From: Rhodococcus sp. 06-462-5
GTDB taxonomy: Bacteria > Actinomycetota > Actinomycetes > Mycobacteriales > Mycobacteriaceae
NCBI RefSeq assembly: GCF_002258315.1
Contig: NZ_NOYD01000001.1
Coordinates: forward strand, 186,001 to 250,000
Direction of reading: 5' to 3'
Length of the DNA: 64,000 nt
Positions 37,227 to 46,200 of this stretch are shown piece by piece (the stretch's first letter is position 1; each line of letters opens with the position of its first letter). The translations under genes were made by a program, and so were the position numbers. The notes beneath the pieces were generated by a model, which saw nothing but the letters and a program-made list of their open reading frames with translations, was not told the DNA's origin and searched no databases.

Positions 37227-38978
37227 GTGAGAACAACCGCCTCGCGGCTGGTTGCCGTCGCCGGTGTCGTTCTCCTCGTCGGAATGCTGCCGTGGCTGTC
37301 CGATCGCGATCCGGCACTGAGCATTCTGCGGGCCCGCTCGGCCGAGCAGGAAGCAACCCCCGAGGCCCTCGCAGCCATCCGTCGCGACCTCGGCCTCGAT
37401 GCCGGGCCGCTGCGAATGTTCTGGGACTGGCTCACCGGCATCGCGTCGGGCAATCCCGGAACGTCCTGGAACACAGGTGAACCGGTGCTGCCGGGGGCCC
37501 TCGATGCGCTGCTGGTGTCGCTGACCCTGATGGGCTTCGCGATGGTCGTCGCGATCGCCGTCGCCGCCCTCGTGGTCGTCCCCAGCGTCCGGGCCGGACT
37601 CCGGGGCACCCCGAGGCGTACCGGGGGCGGCGTCGCGGCAGCGCTCACGTCGATGCCGGAGTTTCTGCTCGCGTCGGTACTCGTCGTTCTCGGTGCCGTG
37701 TGGTTGTCGTTCCCGGCCTACGGCTGGAACGGTCCCGAGTACGCGGTGCTGCCTGCACTGGCGCTCGGGTTGCCTGCGGGCGGGCTGATCGGGCGACTGC
37801 TCGCCGACGCGATCGCCGTCACCTTCACCGAGGGCTGGGTCATCACGTGGACGGTCGCAGGCTTCTCGCGGCCCCAGATCGCCGGTGCGGTTCTGCGACG
37901 CGCCCTCCCCGGCCTGGCATCGCAGATCGGTCTGATCATGGTCGCGATGACCGGCGGGGCGGTGGCCGTCGAAAAAGTATTTGCCATACCGGGATTGGGC
38001 CGCACCACCCTCGGCGACGCGCAATCGCAGGATCTCCCTGCTCTGCAGATCGACATCCTGTTACTGCTGGCCGTCAGTGCCGTTCTGGGGATTTCCGCCG
38101 AACTCGTGCGACGGCTGCTGCTCGGCAGCGCACTGCACGAGAAGGCGATGCCCATCCCATCCGGCGTCTTCCACCCGTCGCCGCGGCGGTGGCTGGTGCC
38201 GATCGCTGCGGCAACGCTCCTACTGGTCATGGTCCTTGCCGGACTCCCACGCGACGGCCAGGCGACGACGCGGGAGAAGTTCGCGGCTCCATCGCGTGCC
38301 TACCCTTTCGGAACGGACGCGTCGGGTCGAGATCTGCTGGCCCGCGTCGCCGACGGCGCACTGCGCTCCATCGGTCTCTCGCTTGCCGTGACGCTCGCAG
38401 CCTTGGTGGTCGGCGTGCTGCTGGGACTGATTCCGCGGGCCTCCCGTGGTGTGGTCGAGGTGACCAATGCGGCGCCGCCCGTCGTCACCGGCATTCTGAT
38501 CGCAGCGATCTGGGGTCCGAGTGCAGGCGGGGCGGCCGTCGCCGTTCTCATCGTCACGTGGGCTCCGCTCGCCGCGCACACCGCCGCTCTCGTCGAGGAG
38601 ACCCGCGCTCGGCCGTACATCTCCATCCTGCCGACACTCGGTGCAGGCAATGCGCGAATCCTGTTCGGGTCCGTCGTGCCCAGCGTCGTTCCGGTAGTGC
38701 TGCGGCACGCCATGATTCGGCTCCCCGGCGTCGCTCTCGCGCTCGCGGCCCTCGGATTCCTCGGCCTCGGTCCGCAACCCCCCACTGCGGATTGGGGATT
38801 GATACTGTCCGACGGGGTCGCCGCCGTCGAGCGGGCACCGTGGGTCACCGCTGCTCCACTCGCGTCCTTGATCGCACTCGCCGTTCTCGCAGTCTCGCTC
38901 GCCGGTGCCACCTCGGGGCGTGTGCGGAAGACCGGTAGCGTCATCGAGAAAGTCGACGCAGGAGGACGCAGTACGTGA
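37227..38978 (+). CDS. Double permease (DppB-DppC type fused in one chain)
   Basis: 583 residues from GTG 37227. The first half (about 1-290) is a DppB-like permease, with AVEKVFAIPGLGRTTLGDAQ in its EAA-loop region. The second half (about 300-575) is a DppC-like permease, starting with a Pro/Arg-rich joint and carrying YPFGTDASGRDLLARVADGA plus an EAA-type loop, LGAGNARILFGSVVPS. Most family 5 importers use two separate permease genes, so this is a fusion covering both. The stop overlaps the GTG of the MFS gene. Confidence 0.9.
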   Translation: MRTTASRLVAVAGVVLLVGMLPWLSDRDPALSILRARSAEQEATPEALAAIRRDLGLDAGPLRMFWDWLTGIASGNPGTSWNTGEPVLPGALDALLVSLTLMGFAMVVAIAVAALVVVPSVRAGLRGTPRRTGGGVAAALTSMPEFLLASVLVVLGAVWLSFPAYGWNGPEYAVLPALALGLPAGGLIGRLLADAIAVTFTEGWVITWTVAGFSRPQIAGAVLRRALPGLASQIGLIMVAMTGGAVAVEKVFAIPGLGRTTLGDAQSQDLPALQIDILLLLAVSAVLGISAELVRRLLLGSALHEKAMPIPSGVFHPSPRRWLVPIAAATLLLVMVLAGLPRDGQATTREKFAAPSRAYPFGTDASGRDLLARVADGALRSIGLSLAVTLAALVVGVLLGLIPRASRGVVEVTNAAPPVVTGILIAAIWGPSAGGAAVAVLIVTWAPLAAHTAALVEETRARPYISILPTLGAGNARILFGSVVPSVVPVVLRHAMIRLPGVALALAALGFLGLGPQPPTADWGLILSDGVAAVERAPWVTAAPLASLIALAVLAVSLAGATSGRVRKTGSVIEKVDAGGRST

Positions 38979-40240
38979 GCACGAGGACCGACGGATCTCC
39001 GACGCGGTGGCGGTGGTCGTTTCTGGCCGATCTGCGGCGGGCCACCCCCACCGTTCGCTTGCTCGTCCTGACTCAAATGACCTTCAACATCGGCTTTTTC
39101 ATGGTGTTGCCGTATCTGTCGGTGCACCTGACGAGTGATCTCGGGCTCGGTGCCGCGCTCGTCGGCGTGGTCCTCGGAATCAGGACCTTCTCGCAGCAGG
39201 GACTGTTCTTCGTCGGTGGCACCCTCGCCGATCGATGGGGCATCAAGCCGGTCGTCCTCGTCGGCTGTGTGCTGCGGGTGCTGGGATTCGTGGGCCTGGC
39301 CTTCGCCGATTCGCTGCCGGCGGTGCTGATCGCCACGGTGCTGGTGGGATTTGCAGCCGCATTGTTCTCTCCCGCAGTCGAATCCGCAGTCGCGATCGAG
39401 GCGGGCAAGAGCGAACGCGACGGCGGACCCACGCGCGTGGAGAGCTTCGCGCTGATGTCGGTGTGCAGCCAGATCGGTTCGTTCACCGGCCCGCTCGTCG
39501 GATCGGTGTTGCTGCTCGTCGATTTTCGGATCGCGTGTCTCGTGGCTGCGGCGATCTTCGTCCTGGTCGTCGCCGCTCACGTGCGGTGGCTGCCGCGTGA
39601 GCGCGGCGAACATCGCGACGACCCATGGCTCTCGGGTTGGACCGACGTGGTGCGCAACCGGACCTTCGTGCTGTTCGCGGTGGCGATGAGCGCACAGTTG
39701 GTGGCCTACAACCAGCTGTACCTGCTGTTGCCACTCGAGGTCGAACGCGCCTGGGGCTCACAGACGGTGCTGGGCTGGTTCTTCGCAATCTCGGCGGTAC
39801 TCGTGGTGGCAGCGCAACTGCCCATCACCCGACGCGTCGCCGAGATATCGCCTCGTGTCACGCTGCCGATCGGATTCGCGGTCATGGCAGCGTCGTTCGC
39901 GCTCGTTGCGGCCACCTCCCCGCTCGAGTTGCAGGGGCTTATCGGTCTGGTCCCGGCCGCCCTGTTCGTTCTGCTGCTGGCGCTGGGTCAGATGATCGCC
40001 ATGCCTCAGGCGCGGGATCTGGTGCCGCGCATGGCCGCCGAACGTCGACTCGGTTCGTACTACGGCTTCATGGCCTCGCTCGGGGGCATCGGAGTGCTCA
40101 TCGGTTCGACCGCCCTCGGTGTGGTGATCGACGCCGCCCCCGACACCGGCTGGGGCGCAGCCATCCCGTGGCTGGTCGCGGCCCTGTTCCCCATTGCCAG
40201 TGTCATCGGACTCCGCGTGGTGCTGGCGCGCCTCGACTGA
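38975..40240 (+). CDS. MFS exporter linked to the family 5 ABC importer
   Basis: 421 residues from GTG 38975, with GGAGG upstream and GTGA overlap with the permease stop. About 12 membrane helices; MFS loop GGTLADRWGIKP (about 77-88) and a related loop in the second half. In staphylopine-type loci the MFS protein CntE exports the metallophore while CntABCDF imports the metal complex; the gene set here parallels this. A general drug exporter remains possible. No CntL/CntM-like biosynthesis genes lie in the window. Confidence 0.87.
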   Translation: MSTRTDGSPTRWRWSFLADLRRATPTVRLLVLTQMTFNIGFFMVLPYLSVHLTSDLGLGAALVGVVLGIRTFSQQGLFFVGGTLADRWGIKPVVLVGCVLRVLGFVGLAFADSLPAVLIATVLVGFAAALFSPAVESAVAIEAGKSERDGGPTRVESFALMSVCSQIGSFTGPLVGSVLLLVDFRIACLVAAAIFVLVVAAHVRWLPRERGEHRDDPWLSGWTDVVRNRTFVLFAVAMSAQLVAYNQLYLLLPLEVERAWGSQTVLGWFFAISAVLVVAAQLPITRRVAEISPRVTLPIGFAVMAASFALVAATSPLELQGLIGLVPAALFVLLLALGQMIAMPQARDLVPRMAAERRLGSYYGFMASLGGIGVLIGSTALGVVIDAAPDTGWGAAIPWLVAALFPIASVIGLRVVLARLD

Positions 40241-40476
40241 CCGGCCACACCCGAATCTGCAGGCCGGTGGTTCGCCAGCAGCGGGGACGAGCAGAACTCC
40301 GGTTTTGTTTCTGTACTCACCGAACAGTGTTCGGCCGCAGCAGCTTTGGAAATGGTCGACGCGGCCGCAGTGCTCCGCCGGTTCAGCACGTCGATGGCCG
40401 AGATTTATGCGGCCGTTTCCGACACCACAGGACCACCGGCGAGGTACTGCTCGCTTCTTCACCACGAACGCAGTGG
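40241..40476. other. Intergenic region between MFS and DUF2786 genes
   Basis: The genes converge here across 236 bp. No strong terminator hairpin, RNA or convincing coding region was seen; a 55-codon frame from ATG 40352 to 40519 overlaps the end of the DUF2786 gene and has no ribosome site. Confidence 0.5.
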
Positions 40477-41295
40477 TCAGCGTCCCAGCTGCCTGCTTGC
40501 TCCGTCGATTTCGGCATGACCGCCGATCTTCGCGTTTCGCCCCGCTCGGTCCCCGGCCTTTCGGGCTCCTTCCGAATAGCCGGCGTTCGCGCTCTGGCCT
40601 CGCCAGTGTCCGCGCGCGGTCGAGGTCTGGCGATAATAGTCGCGGAGCTCGATCTCTTTGTTGCGCAACACCAGTGCTGTCCCAGCGCCCTGTTGTTCCT
40701 GTTCGATGGCCTTGGCCTCGGTGTCCTTCTTCACTTCGCTCAGCCGTTGCCCGATGCGCGACGCGAACGCGGTCTGGAAGTTCAGCCTGGCCGTCACCGC
40801 AGCGACCGGCACTTCCTCGCGTCGGGTGTAGCGCCGGCGGTTCTTGATCTCGGTGACGGTACGGATGGCCGTCTCGGACCTGTAGGCACCGGACTTGATG
40901 TACGCGTCCGACGCTCGCACCATCTGAATCAGCAGGGAGGAGTACAGGGCCTCGGTGGTCTCGATGTCGGAGTCGAAACCGTAGGCGAACACCTGCGTCG
41001 ACGATCGGGACACATCGCACTGGACGTCGTTTGCGTGCGCGATGGCCACGAACAGATGCACGTAGGTCTTGAGTCCACGCTTGCCCGGCTCTCCGATGGG
41101 GATGACCTTCTGGCTCGGCGTGGCCTGCCGCTCCCTGGACGCGCTGTGCGAACGAGCGACCGCCAGATCGACCGACGCCGAGGTCGCCAGACGCTGAGCT
41201 GCCTCCATGAAGGCCTCGGCCTCGTGTGGGTTGTCGGTGGACTCCGCTTGGCGCAGCAGCCCGCCGATCCGCGTCAGCATCTTGTCCGAACTCAT
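40477..41295 (-). CDS. DUF2786-domain protein
   Basis: 272 residues from ATG 41295. The N-terminal 40 residues match the DUF2786 pattern (MLTRIGGLLRQAES, then EAEAFMEAAQRLA). A longer conserved region (KTYVHLFVAIAHANDV, to about residue 180) follows, then a charged, mainly helical tail rich in Gln, Ala and Arg that resembles the C-terminal part of many actinobacterial and phage-borne DUF2786 proteins. Function unknown. It is divergent from the sugar ABC operon. Confidence 0.8.
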   Translation of the reverse strand: MSSDKMLTRIGGLLRQAESTDNPHEAEAFMEAAQRLATSASVDLAVARSHSASRERQATPSQKVIPIGEPGKRGLKTYVHLFVAIAHANDVQCDVSRSSTQVFAYGFDSDIETTEALYSSLLIQMVRASDAYIKSGAYRSETAIRTVTEIKNRRRYTRREEVPVAAVTARLNFQTAFASRIGQRLSEVKKDTEAKAIEQEQQGAGTALVLRNKEIELRDYYRQTSTARGHWRGQSANAGYSEGARKAGDRAGRNAKIGGHAEIDGASRQLGR

Positions 41296-41394
41296 GAGCG
41301 AAAGGCTACCGGCCTCCTCCGACACGTCCGGGTTGACCGATTCAGGAACGCAGAAATGACCACTGCGCGGTGCGATGTGTGCCACAGTACCCAT

Positions 41395-41408
41395 CGACAT
41401 ATGTGTCG
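41395..41408. promoter_or_regulatory. Possible operator upstream of sugar ABC operon
   Basis: CGACA-TATG-TGTCG is a short inverted repeat about 77 nt before the binding-protein start, in the 189-bp divergent region. It could be a repressor site for the operon. Confidence 0.35.
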
Positions 41409-41484
41409 GGGGGAGCATCACAGCGAGATTCTGCGTGCCCAACTCCGGGCACATACCACCGCGTAGAAGTAAGTGGAGAGAACA

Positions 41485-42765
41485 ATGGCGTCTTTGATCA
41501 CGAAGGTGGCAGTGGTTGCGACAGCAGCCACGCTGCTGACGCTCACCGGATGTTCGAGCGACAGCGGATCGAGCGGCGATTCGGGCGCTGCGTCCGAAAA
41601 TGCCGACGGCCGTGGACCTATCACCTATGTAGAGGGGCAGGACACCACCGAGACCGGTGTCGTCCAGCAGATCATCTCGGAGTGGAACGCCGCCAACCCC
41701 GACGAGCAGGTCACCTTCAAGGAGCAGTCCGCCGACGCCGATCAGGCCCACGACGACTTCGTTCAGCAACTCCAGGCTCAGCAGAGCGACTACGACGTGA
41801 TGGCACTCGACGTCGTCTGGACCGCCGAGTTCGCGGCCAAGGGCTGGCTCGTGCCGCTCGAGGGCGAATTCGCACTCGACAACGCAGGCGTTCTGCCCGC
41901 GACCGTCGCGAGTGCGACCTACAACGGCACGCAGTACGCCGCGCCGAAGAACACCAACGGTGGATTGCTCTACTACCGCAGTGATCTGCTCCCCGAAGCG
42001 CCCACCACCTGGGCCGAGCTCACCGAGGACTGCCAGGTCGCCCGCGACAACAACATCGACTGCTACGCAGGGCAATTCGCCCCCTACGAGGGTCTGACGG
42101 CCAATGCGTCGGAGATCATCAACGCGCACGGCGGATCGATCGTCGGCGAAGACGGCAAGACCCCCACCGTCGACAGCCCGGAGGCGAAGGCCGGACTGCA
42201 GACCCTGGTCACCGCGTTCGAGACAGGCGTCATCCCGGCCCAGGACACCACGTTCAAGGAGTCCGAGAGCCAGCAGGCGTTCCAGGACGGAAAGACACTG
42301 TTCCTGCGCAACTGGCCGTACGTCTACGGCACCGCTGCAGAAGAAGGTTCGGCTGTGGCCGGCAAGTACGCGGTCGCACCGCTTCCCGGAGTCACCGGAG
42401 TCGGCACCTCGACGCTCGGCGGATACAACGCCGCGATCAGTGCGTACTCCGAGAACAAGGCCACTGCTGCGGACTTCCTGCGGTTCCTGCAGGGCGAGCA
42501 GGCTCAGCGCATCATCGCCGAGGGCGCTCTGCCGCCCGTGCTCTCGTCGCTGTACGACGATCCCGCACTGATCGCCGCGATGCCGTACCTTCCCGCATTG
42601 AAGGCATCCATCGAGAACGCAGTTCCGCGTCCTGTCACCCCGTTCTACCCGGCCGTCTCGAAGGCCGTGCAGGACAACGTTTCTGCCGCCATCAAGGGTG
42701 AGAAGAGCGTCGACCAGGCGATCACGGACATGCAGGCCGGTATCGAAACCGCCGGCGCGAACTGA
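41485..42765 (+). CDS. Sugar-binding lipoprotein of an ABC importer
   Basis: 426 residues from ATG 41485, with GTGGAGAG upstream. The signal ends in the lipobox LTGC (about 19-22). The rest is a family 1 (MalE/LpqY-like) binding protein: SADADQAHDDFVQQLQAQ, YDVMALDVVWTAEFAAKGWL, and YAAPKNTNGGLLYYRSDLLPEAP. It resembles LpqY of the mycobacterial trehalose importer and other disaccharide receptors, but the ligand is not certain. It is the first gene of a four-gene operon. Confidence 0.9.
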   Translation: MASLITKVAVVATAATLLTLTGCSSDSGSSGDSGAASENADGRGPITYVEGQDTTETGVVQQIISEWNAANPDEQVTFKEQSADADQAHDDFVQQLQAQQSDYDVMALDVVWTAEFAAKGWLVPLEGEFALDNAGVLPATVASATYNGTQYAAPKNTNGGLLYYRSDLLPEAPTTWAELTEDCQVARDNNIDCYAGQFAPYEGLTANASEIINAHGGSIVGEDGKTPTVDSPEAKAGLQTLVTAFETGVIPAQDTTFKESESQQAFQDGKTLFLRNWPYVYGTAAEEGSAVAGKYAVAPLPGVTGVGTSTLGGYNAAISAYSENKATAADFLRFLQGEQAQRIIAEGALPPVLSSLYDDPALIAAMPYLPALKASIENAVPRPVTPFYPAVSKAVQDNVSAAIKGEKSVDQAITDMQAGIETAGAN

Positions 42766-42779
42766 TTTCGGGAGAACCA

Positions 42780-43826
42780 ATGGCTGTACCTGCTGGTGTG
42801 ACCAGTGGGGCCGGCGCAACCACCGCGGCCGGGGGCTCGTCCCCCGGCCGCGGTCGGCATGTGCGGTCCAAGAACAAGCGCTTCGGCCTGACACCCGGTC
42901 GGGCCTGGCTGCTGATCGCACCGACGCTGGTGATCCTCGCGATCGTCATCGTCTACCCCGTGATTCGGGCCCTGGTGATGTCCTTCTCCAAGGATCCCGG
43001 TCTCGATCCCGCCACCGGCATGTTCGTCACCGGTGGATCTGCCGGCTTCGACAACTACACGCACTGGATCCTGCAGCAGTGCACCTCGGCGTCGGGCACG
43101 TCGGTGCCCTGCCCGCCGGGAACTCTCGGGTCTCAGTTCTGGGGCGCGGTCGGCAACACGGCGTACTTCACCGTCGTGACCGTCTCCATCGAGGTGGTCA
43201 TCGGCTTCGCGATGGCAGTGATCATGGGCAAGACCTTCGCCGGACGCGCCCTGCTGCGCGCCGCGATCCTGATTCCATGGGCCATCCCGACGGCTGTCAC
43301 CGCCAAGCTCTGGTACTTCATCTTCGCGTACGACGGCATCGCCAATCGTATTCTGGGAACGAACATTCTGTGGACCGGCGACGCCTGGCCCGCTCGATTT
43401 GCAGTGATCATCGCCGACGTATGGAAGACGACGCCGTTCATGGCGCTGTTGATTCTGGCCGGGCTGCAGATGATTCCCGCCGACGTCTACGAGGCAGCTC
43501 GAGTCGACGGGGCTTCGGCGTGGCAGCGATTCACCAAGATCACACTGCCGTTGGTCAAGCCGGCGCTCATGGTGGCAATTCTGTTCCGCACCATGGACGC
43601 GCTGCGTATGTACGACCTGCCCGCCATCCTCACCGAGGGCAACCCCGCCACGCGAACAATCTCCATCCTGGTGGTGGAGCAGATCCGGCAGGGATTCAAC
43701 AGCGCTGCGTCGCTGTCGACCATCTCGTTCGTCATGATCTTCATCGTGGCCTTCATCCTGGTGAAGTTTCTCGGTGCCAATGCCGTTGCCACTCAGGAGA
43801 ATCAGCGCAAGGGGGCCGGTCGATGA
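42780..43826 (+). CDS. Sugar ABC transporter permease 1 (SugA/MalF type)
   Basis: 348 residues from ATG 42780. A Gly/Ala-rich cytoplasmic N-terminus of about 35 residues precedes six membrane helices. The EAA loop reads YEAARVDGASAWQRFTKITLP (about 238-258). A periplasmic insertion after helix 1 contains two cysteines about ten residues apart (CTSASGTSVPC). It overlaps the second permease by 4 nt (ATGA). Confidence 0.92.
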   Translation: MAVPAGVTSGAGATTAAGGSSPGRGRHVRSKNKRFGLTPGRAWLLIAPTLVILAIVIVYPVIRALVMSFSKDPGLDPATGMFVTGGSAGFDNYTHWILQQCTSASGTSVPCPPGTLGSQFWGAVGNTAYFTVVTVSIEVVIGFAMAVIMGKTFAGRALLRAAILIPWAIPTAVTAKLWYFIFAYDGIANRILGTNILWTGDAWPARFAVIIADVWKTTPFMALLILAGLQMIPADVYEAARVDGASAWQRFTKITLPLVKPALMVAILFRTMDALRMYDLPAILTEGNPATRTISILVVEQIRQGFNSAASLSTISFVMIFIVAFILVKFLGANAVATQENQRKGAGR

Positions 43827-44644
43827 AGCAGGCCCGCATCTATCTCGGTGTCGTCGTCATCCTCGTCTGGGGACTGGCACCGTTCTATTGGATGGTCGTC
43901 ACCGCGTTCCGCGACCCGCGCTACACCTTCGACACGACGCCGTGGCCGACCCACGTCACGTGGGAGAACTTCGAGAACGCGTTGTCGACGGCGAACGGCA
44001 ACAATTTCCTGCGTGCGGTGGGCAACAGCCTCATCGTGGGCGGGGCGACCACGTTGATCGCGTTGGTCATCGGAATCTTCACGGCATACGCGCTCTCCCG
44101 CATCGACTTCCGCTTCAAGTACGTCGTGACAGGCATCATCCTGGGTGCGTCCATGTTCCCCGTCGTCGCATTGGTGACCCCGCTGTTCCAGTTCTTCACC
44201 AACATCGGGTGGATCGGCAGCTACCAGGCCATGGTCATCCCCAACATCTCGTTCGTGCTGCCGCTGACGATCTACACGCTGGCTGCGTTCTTTGCCGAAT
44301 TGCCCTGGGAACTCGAAGAAGCCGCGCGGATCGACGGAGCGGGCCGGTTTCAGGCGTTCCGCTTGGTGATGTTGCCGCTCGCCGCGCCTGCCCTGTTCAC
44401 CACGGCGATCCTCGCGTTCATCGCAGCGGTGAACGAGTACTTGCTGGCCAGTCAGCTCTCGAGTGACAGGACCGAACCGGTGACCGTGGCCATCGCGCGG
44501 TTCACCGGCAACGATCCGTTGGTGGTGCCGTATGCCGCGATCATGGCCGCGGGCACCATCGTTGCGATTCCACTGGTGATCATGGTGCTGCTGTTCCAGC
44601 GCCGCATCATCTCGGGCCTCACTGCAGGTGGCGTCAAATCGTGA
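43823..44644 (+). CDS. Sugar ABC transporter permease 2 (SugB/MalG type)
   Basis: 273 residues from ATG 43823. Six membrane helices with PFYWMVVTAFRDPRY near the N-terminus and the EAA loop LEEAARIDGAGRFQAFRLVMLP (within about 169-192). It pairs with the preceding permease. There is no sugar ATPase gene next to it; the complex probably uses a shared MsiK/SugC-type ATPase encoded elsewhere. Its stop overlaps the next small gene (GTGA). Confidence 0.92.
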   Translation: MKQARIYLGVVVILVWGLAPFYWMVVTAFRDPRYTFDTTPWPTHVTWENFENALSTANGNNFLRAVGNSLIVGGATTLIALVIGIFTAYALSRIDFRFKYVVTGIILGASMFPVVALVTPLFQFFTNIGWIGSYQAMVIPNISFVLPLTIYTLAAFFAELPWELEEAARIDGAGRFQAFRLVMLPLAAPALFTTAILAFIAAVNEYLLASQLSSDRTEPVTVAIARFTGNDPLVVPYAAIMAAGTIVAIPLVIMVLLFQRRIISGLTAGGVKS

Positions 44645-44814
44645 CGGCCCAGGACCATCTGCAATTGCTGGCGGGCATTCTGGGATTCTTCGCGCTCGTT
44701 GCCCTGATCGTTGCGGTAGGCGGGATCATCGGAGGTGATCCCGGCGTTCTGCCGTCGGTGACCCTGCTGGGTCTGTTGATTGCACTGTGGTTCACCGTCA
44801 AGAAGATTCGCTGA
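44641..44814 (+). CDS. 57-residue membrane protein, last gene of the sugar ABC operon
   Basis: Starts at GTG 44641, which overlaps the permease stop as GTGA, and ends at TGA 44814. It has a short polar start (TAQDHLQLL), two hydrophobic helices (about 9-29 and 36-52) joined by a Gly/Asp-Pro turn, and a basic end (VKKIR). The overlap and clean two-helix plan support a real gene that is too short for most gene finders. Function unknown; it may associate with the permease. Its 3' end overlaps the convergent LysR gene by 17 nt. Confidence 0.72.
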   Translation: MTAQDHLQLLAGILGFFALVALIVAVGGIIGGDPGVLPSVTLLGLLIALWFTVKKIR

Positions 44815-45682
44815 AGCTGCGCGTCGCCACCGAAACCAACTCGGTCAGTGCCGCGTTCATCCTGGGCCGCCAGACCAGGGCCAGCAGCGCGGCGGTGTGC
44901 GAGTCCGTGAGCTCCACTGCAATGAGTTTTTCGTCGTGGGACTTCGTCATCGATGAGCTGAGGATCGCCACCCCCAGGCCGCGGCCGGCGAGGTCGGCCA
45001 CGGCATCAGGGGCGGTGGCCTGCAACGCAATCGACGGCGCGAGTCCTACTCCGGCACAGTCCCGGTCGAACACCGCACGGATGCCGGTGCCGGGGGGAAG
45101 GGCGATGATCGGGTGTTCGCACACCTGCGCCAACGTCGCCTCGTCCTGCGCTGCCAGAGGATGCTGCGGTGGAACGGCTGCGACGATGCGCTCGTCGATC
45201 ACCACCATCGATTCCAATCCGTCCGGGGCCCGAGCTGCGACACCGGCGAGTGCGATGTCGAGTTCTCCTGCACGCACATCGGCCACCAAGCGATCCGAAT
45301 TACCCTCCTGCAGAGAAAGTTCGACGCCGGGATGCGCAGAATGGAAACGAGCCAACGCGTCGAACAGCTGTGGGACGGTGCAGGCGGTGACCATCCCGAC
45401 GCGAAGCGAACCGCGCAGGAGTCCGGCAACGTCGTCGACGGATTGCCGGACCGAGCCGGCGGCGGCCAGCGTCGCACGAGCTTGTGTCAGCGCGGCCTGA
45501 CCTGCGGTGGTCAATGTTGCTGTGCCACCCGATCTGTCGATCAACTCGGCACCGAGTTCGCGTTCGAGTGCTCGGATCTGGGCGCTGACTCCTGATTGGC
45601 TGATGTGCACTCTGGCTGCGGCGCGAGTGAAGTTCGCTTCCTCGGCCACCGCGACGAAGTACTCCAGCTGTCTCAATTCCAC
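44798..45682 (-). CDS. LysR-family transcriptional regulator
   Basis: 294 residues from ATG 45682. The N-terminal winged HTH is typical: LRQLEYFVAVAEEANFTRAA and VHISQSGVSAQIRALERELG. A C-terminal type 2 periplasmic-binding-fold effector domain runs from about 90 onward (LRGSLRVGMV). It overlaps the upstream YjbR-like gene by 10 nt and may be translated with it. LysR proteins usually act on a divergent neighbour; none is directly divergent here, so the target is unknown. Confidence 0.92.
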   Translation of the reverse strand: MELRQLEYFVAVAEEANFTRAAARVHISQSGVSAQIRALERELGAELIDRSGGTATLTTAGQAALTQARATLAAAGSVRQSVDDVAGLLRGSLRVGMVTACTVPQLFDALARFHSAHPGVELSLQEGNSDRLVADVRAGELDIALAGVAARAPDGLESMVVIDERIVAAVPPQHPLAAQDEATLAQVCEHPIIALPPGTGIRAVFDRDCAGVGLAPSIALQATAPDAVADLAGRGLGVAILSSSMTKSHDEKLIAVELTDSHTAALLALVWRPRMNAALTELVSVATRSFSESS

Positions 45683-46098
45683 TGCTGAACCCCCAGATTC
45701 GGGCCCTCACCGGCGTCGAGCCTGGCGATGTTTCGCTTCGGGGCAGTGACGCGGTAGCTGCAGTCGATCAATTCGGCGGCCTCGGCCCAGACGTCGTCGT
45801 CGGCGTCGCTCAGGTCGAATCCCACCCAGCCGGCCGGGCCGAGGTAGGCGGGATGGAAGTAGCGGGGTTCGAGTTCGCAGGCGCGCTGTTCCTCGGCGCT
45901 CTCGCACTTGACCAGGATCGAGAGGTCGTATTGGTCGCCGCCTTTGACGCCACCGCCGAAGTAGACGAACACCGAGGCGGTACGGAAGGTCGGCCGGCCG
46001 TGGGAGATCTTCTCGGACACCTCGGGATAGGCGAACGCCAACGCGCGAACACGTTCGAGGACCGGATGCTTGGAGGTGGGATCGATGGCCACGAGCAC
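45673..46098 (-). CDS. MmcQ/YjbR-like protein
   Basis: 141 residues from GTG 46098 (a second GTG at 46092 is possible). Family blocks: VSEKISHGRPTFR, VFVYFGGG and PRYFHPAYLGPAGWVGFDL, with EAAELIDCSYRVTAPKR at the end. YjbR proteins have a double-wing DNA-binding-like fold, but a general function is not known. It runs straight into the LysR gene with a 10-nt overlap. Confidence 0.85.
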   Translation of the reverse strand: MLVAIDPTSKHPVLERVRALAFAYPEVSEKISHGRPTFRTASVFVYFGGGVKGGDQYDLSILVKCESAEEQRACELEPRYFHPAYLGPAGWVGFDLSDADDDVWAEAAELIDCSYRVTAPKRNIARLDAGEGPNLGVQQWN

Positions 46099-46200
46099 AC
46101 GATAGCGCGCGAACTCTAGCTGCGGCTATGAGTAGAACTTCTGATGATCATCGGAGGCAACTGTTGGACTTCTGGCCGGCCTCGTTCGAGACTCGATGTC

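Noticed and set aside
36381-38024. 547-codon antisense frame over the binding protein and permease genes
   Set aside because: It lies opposite two well-supported genes, is low in hydrophobic or domain structure and rich in Arg/Gly, typical of shadow frames.
40352-40519. 55-codon frame after the MFS gene
   Set aside because: No ribosome site, no known motif and it overlaps the end of the DUF2786 gene.
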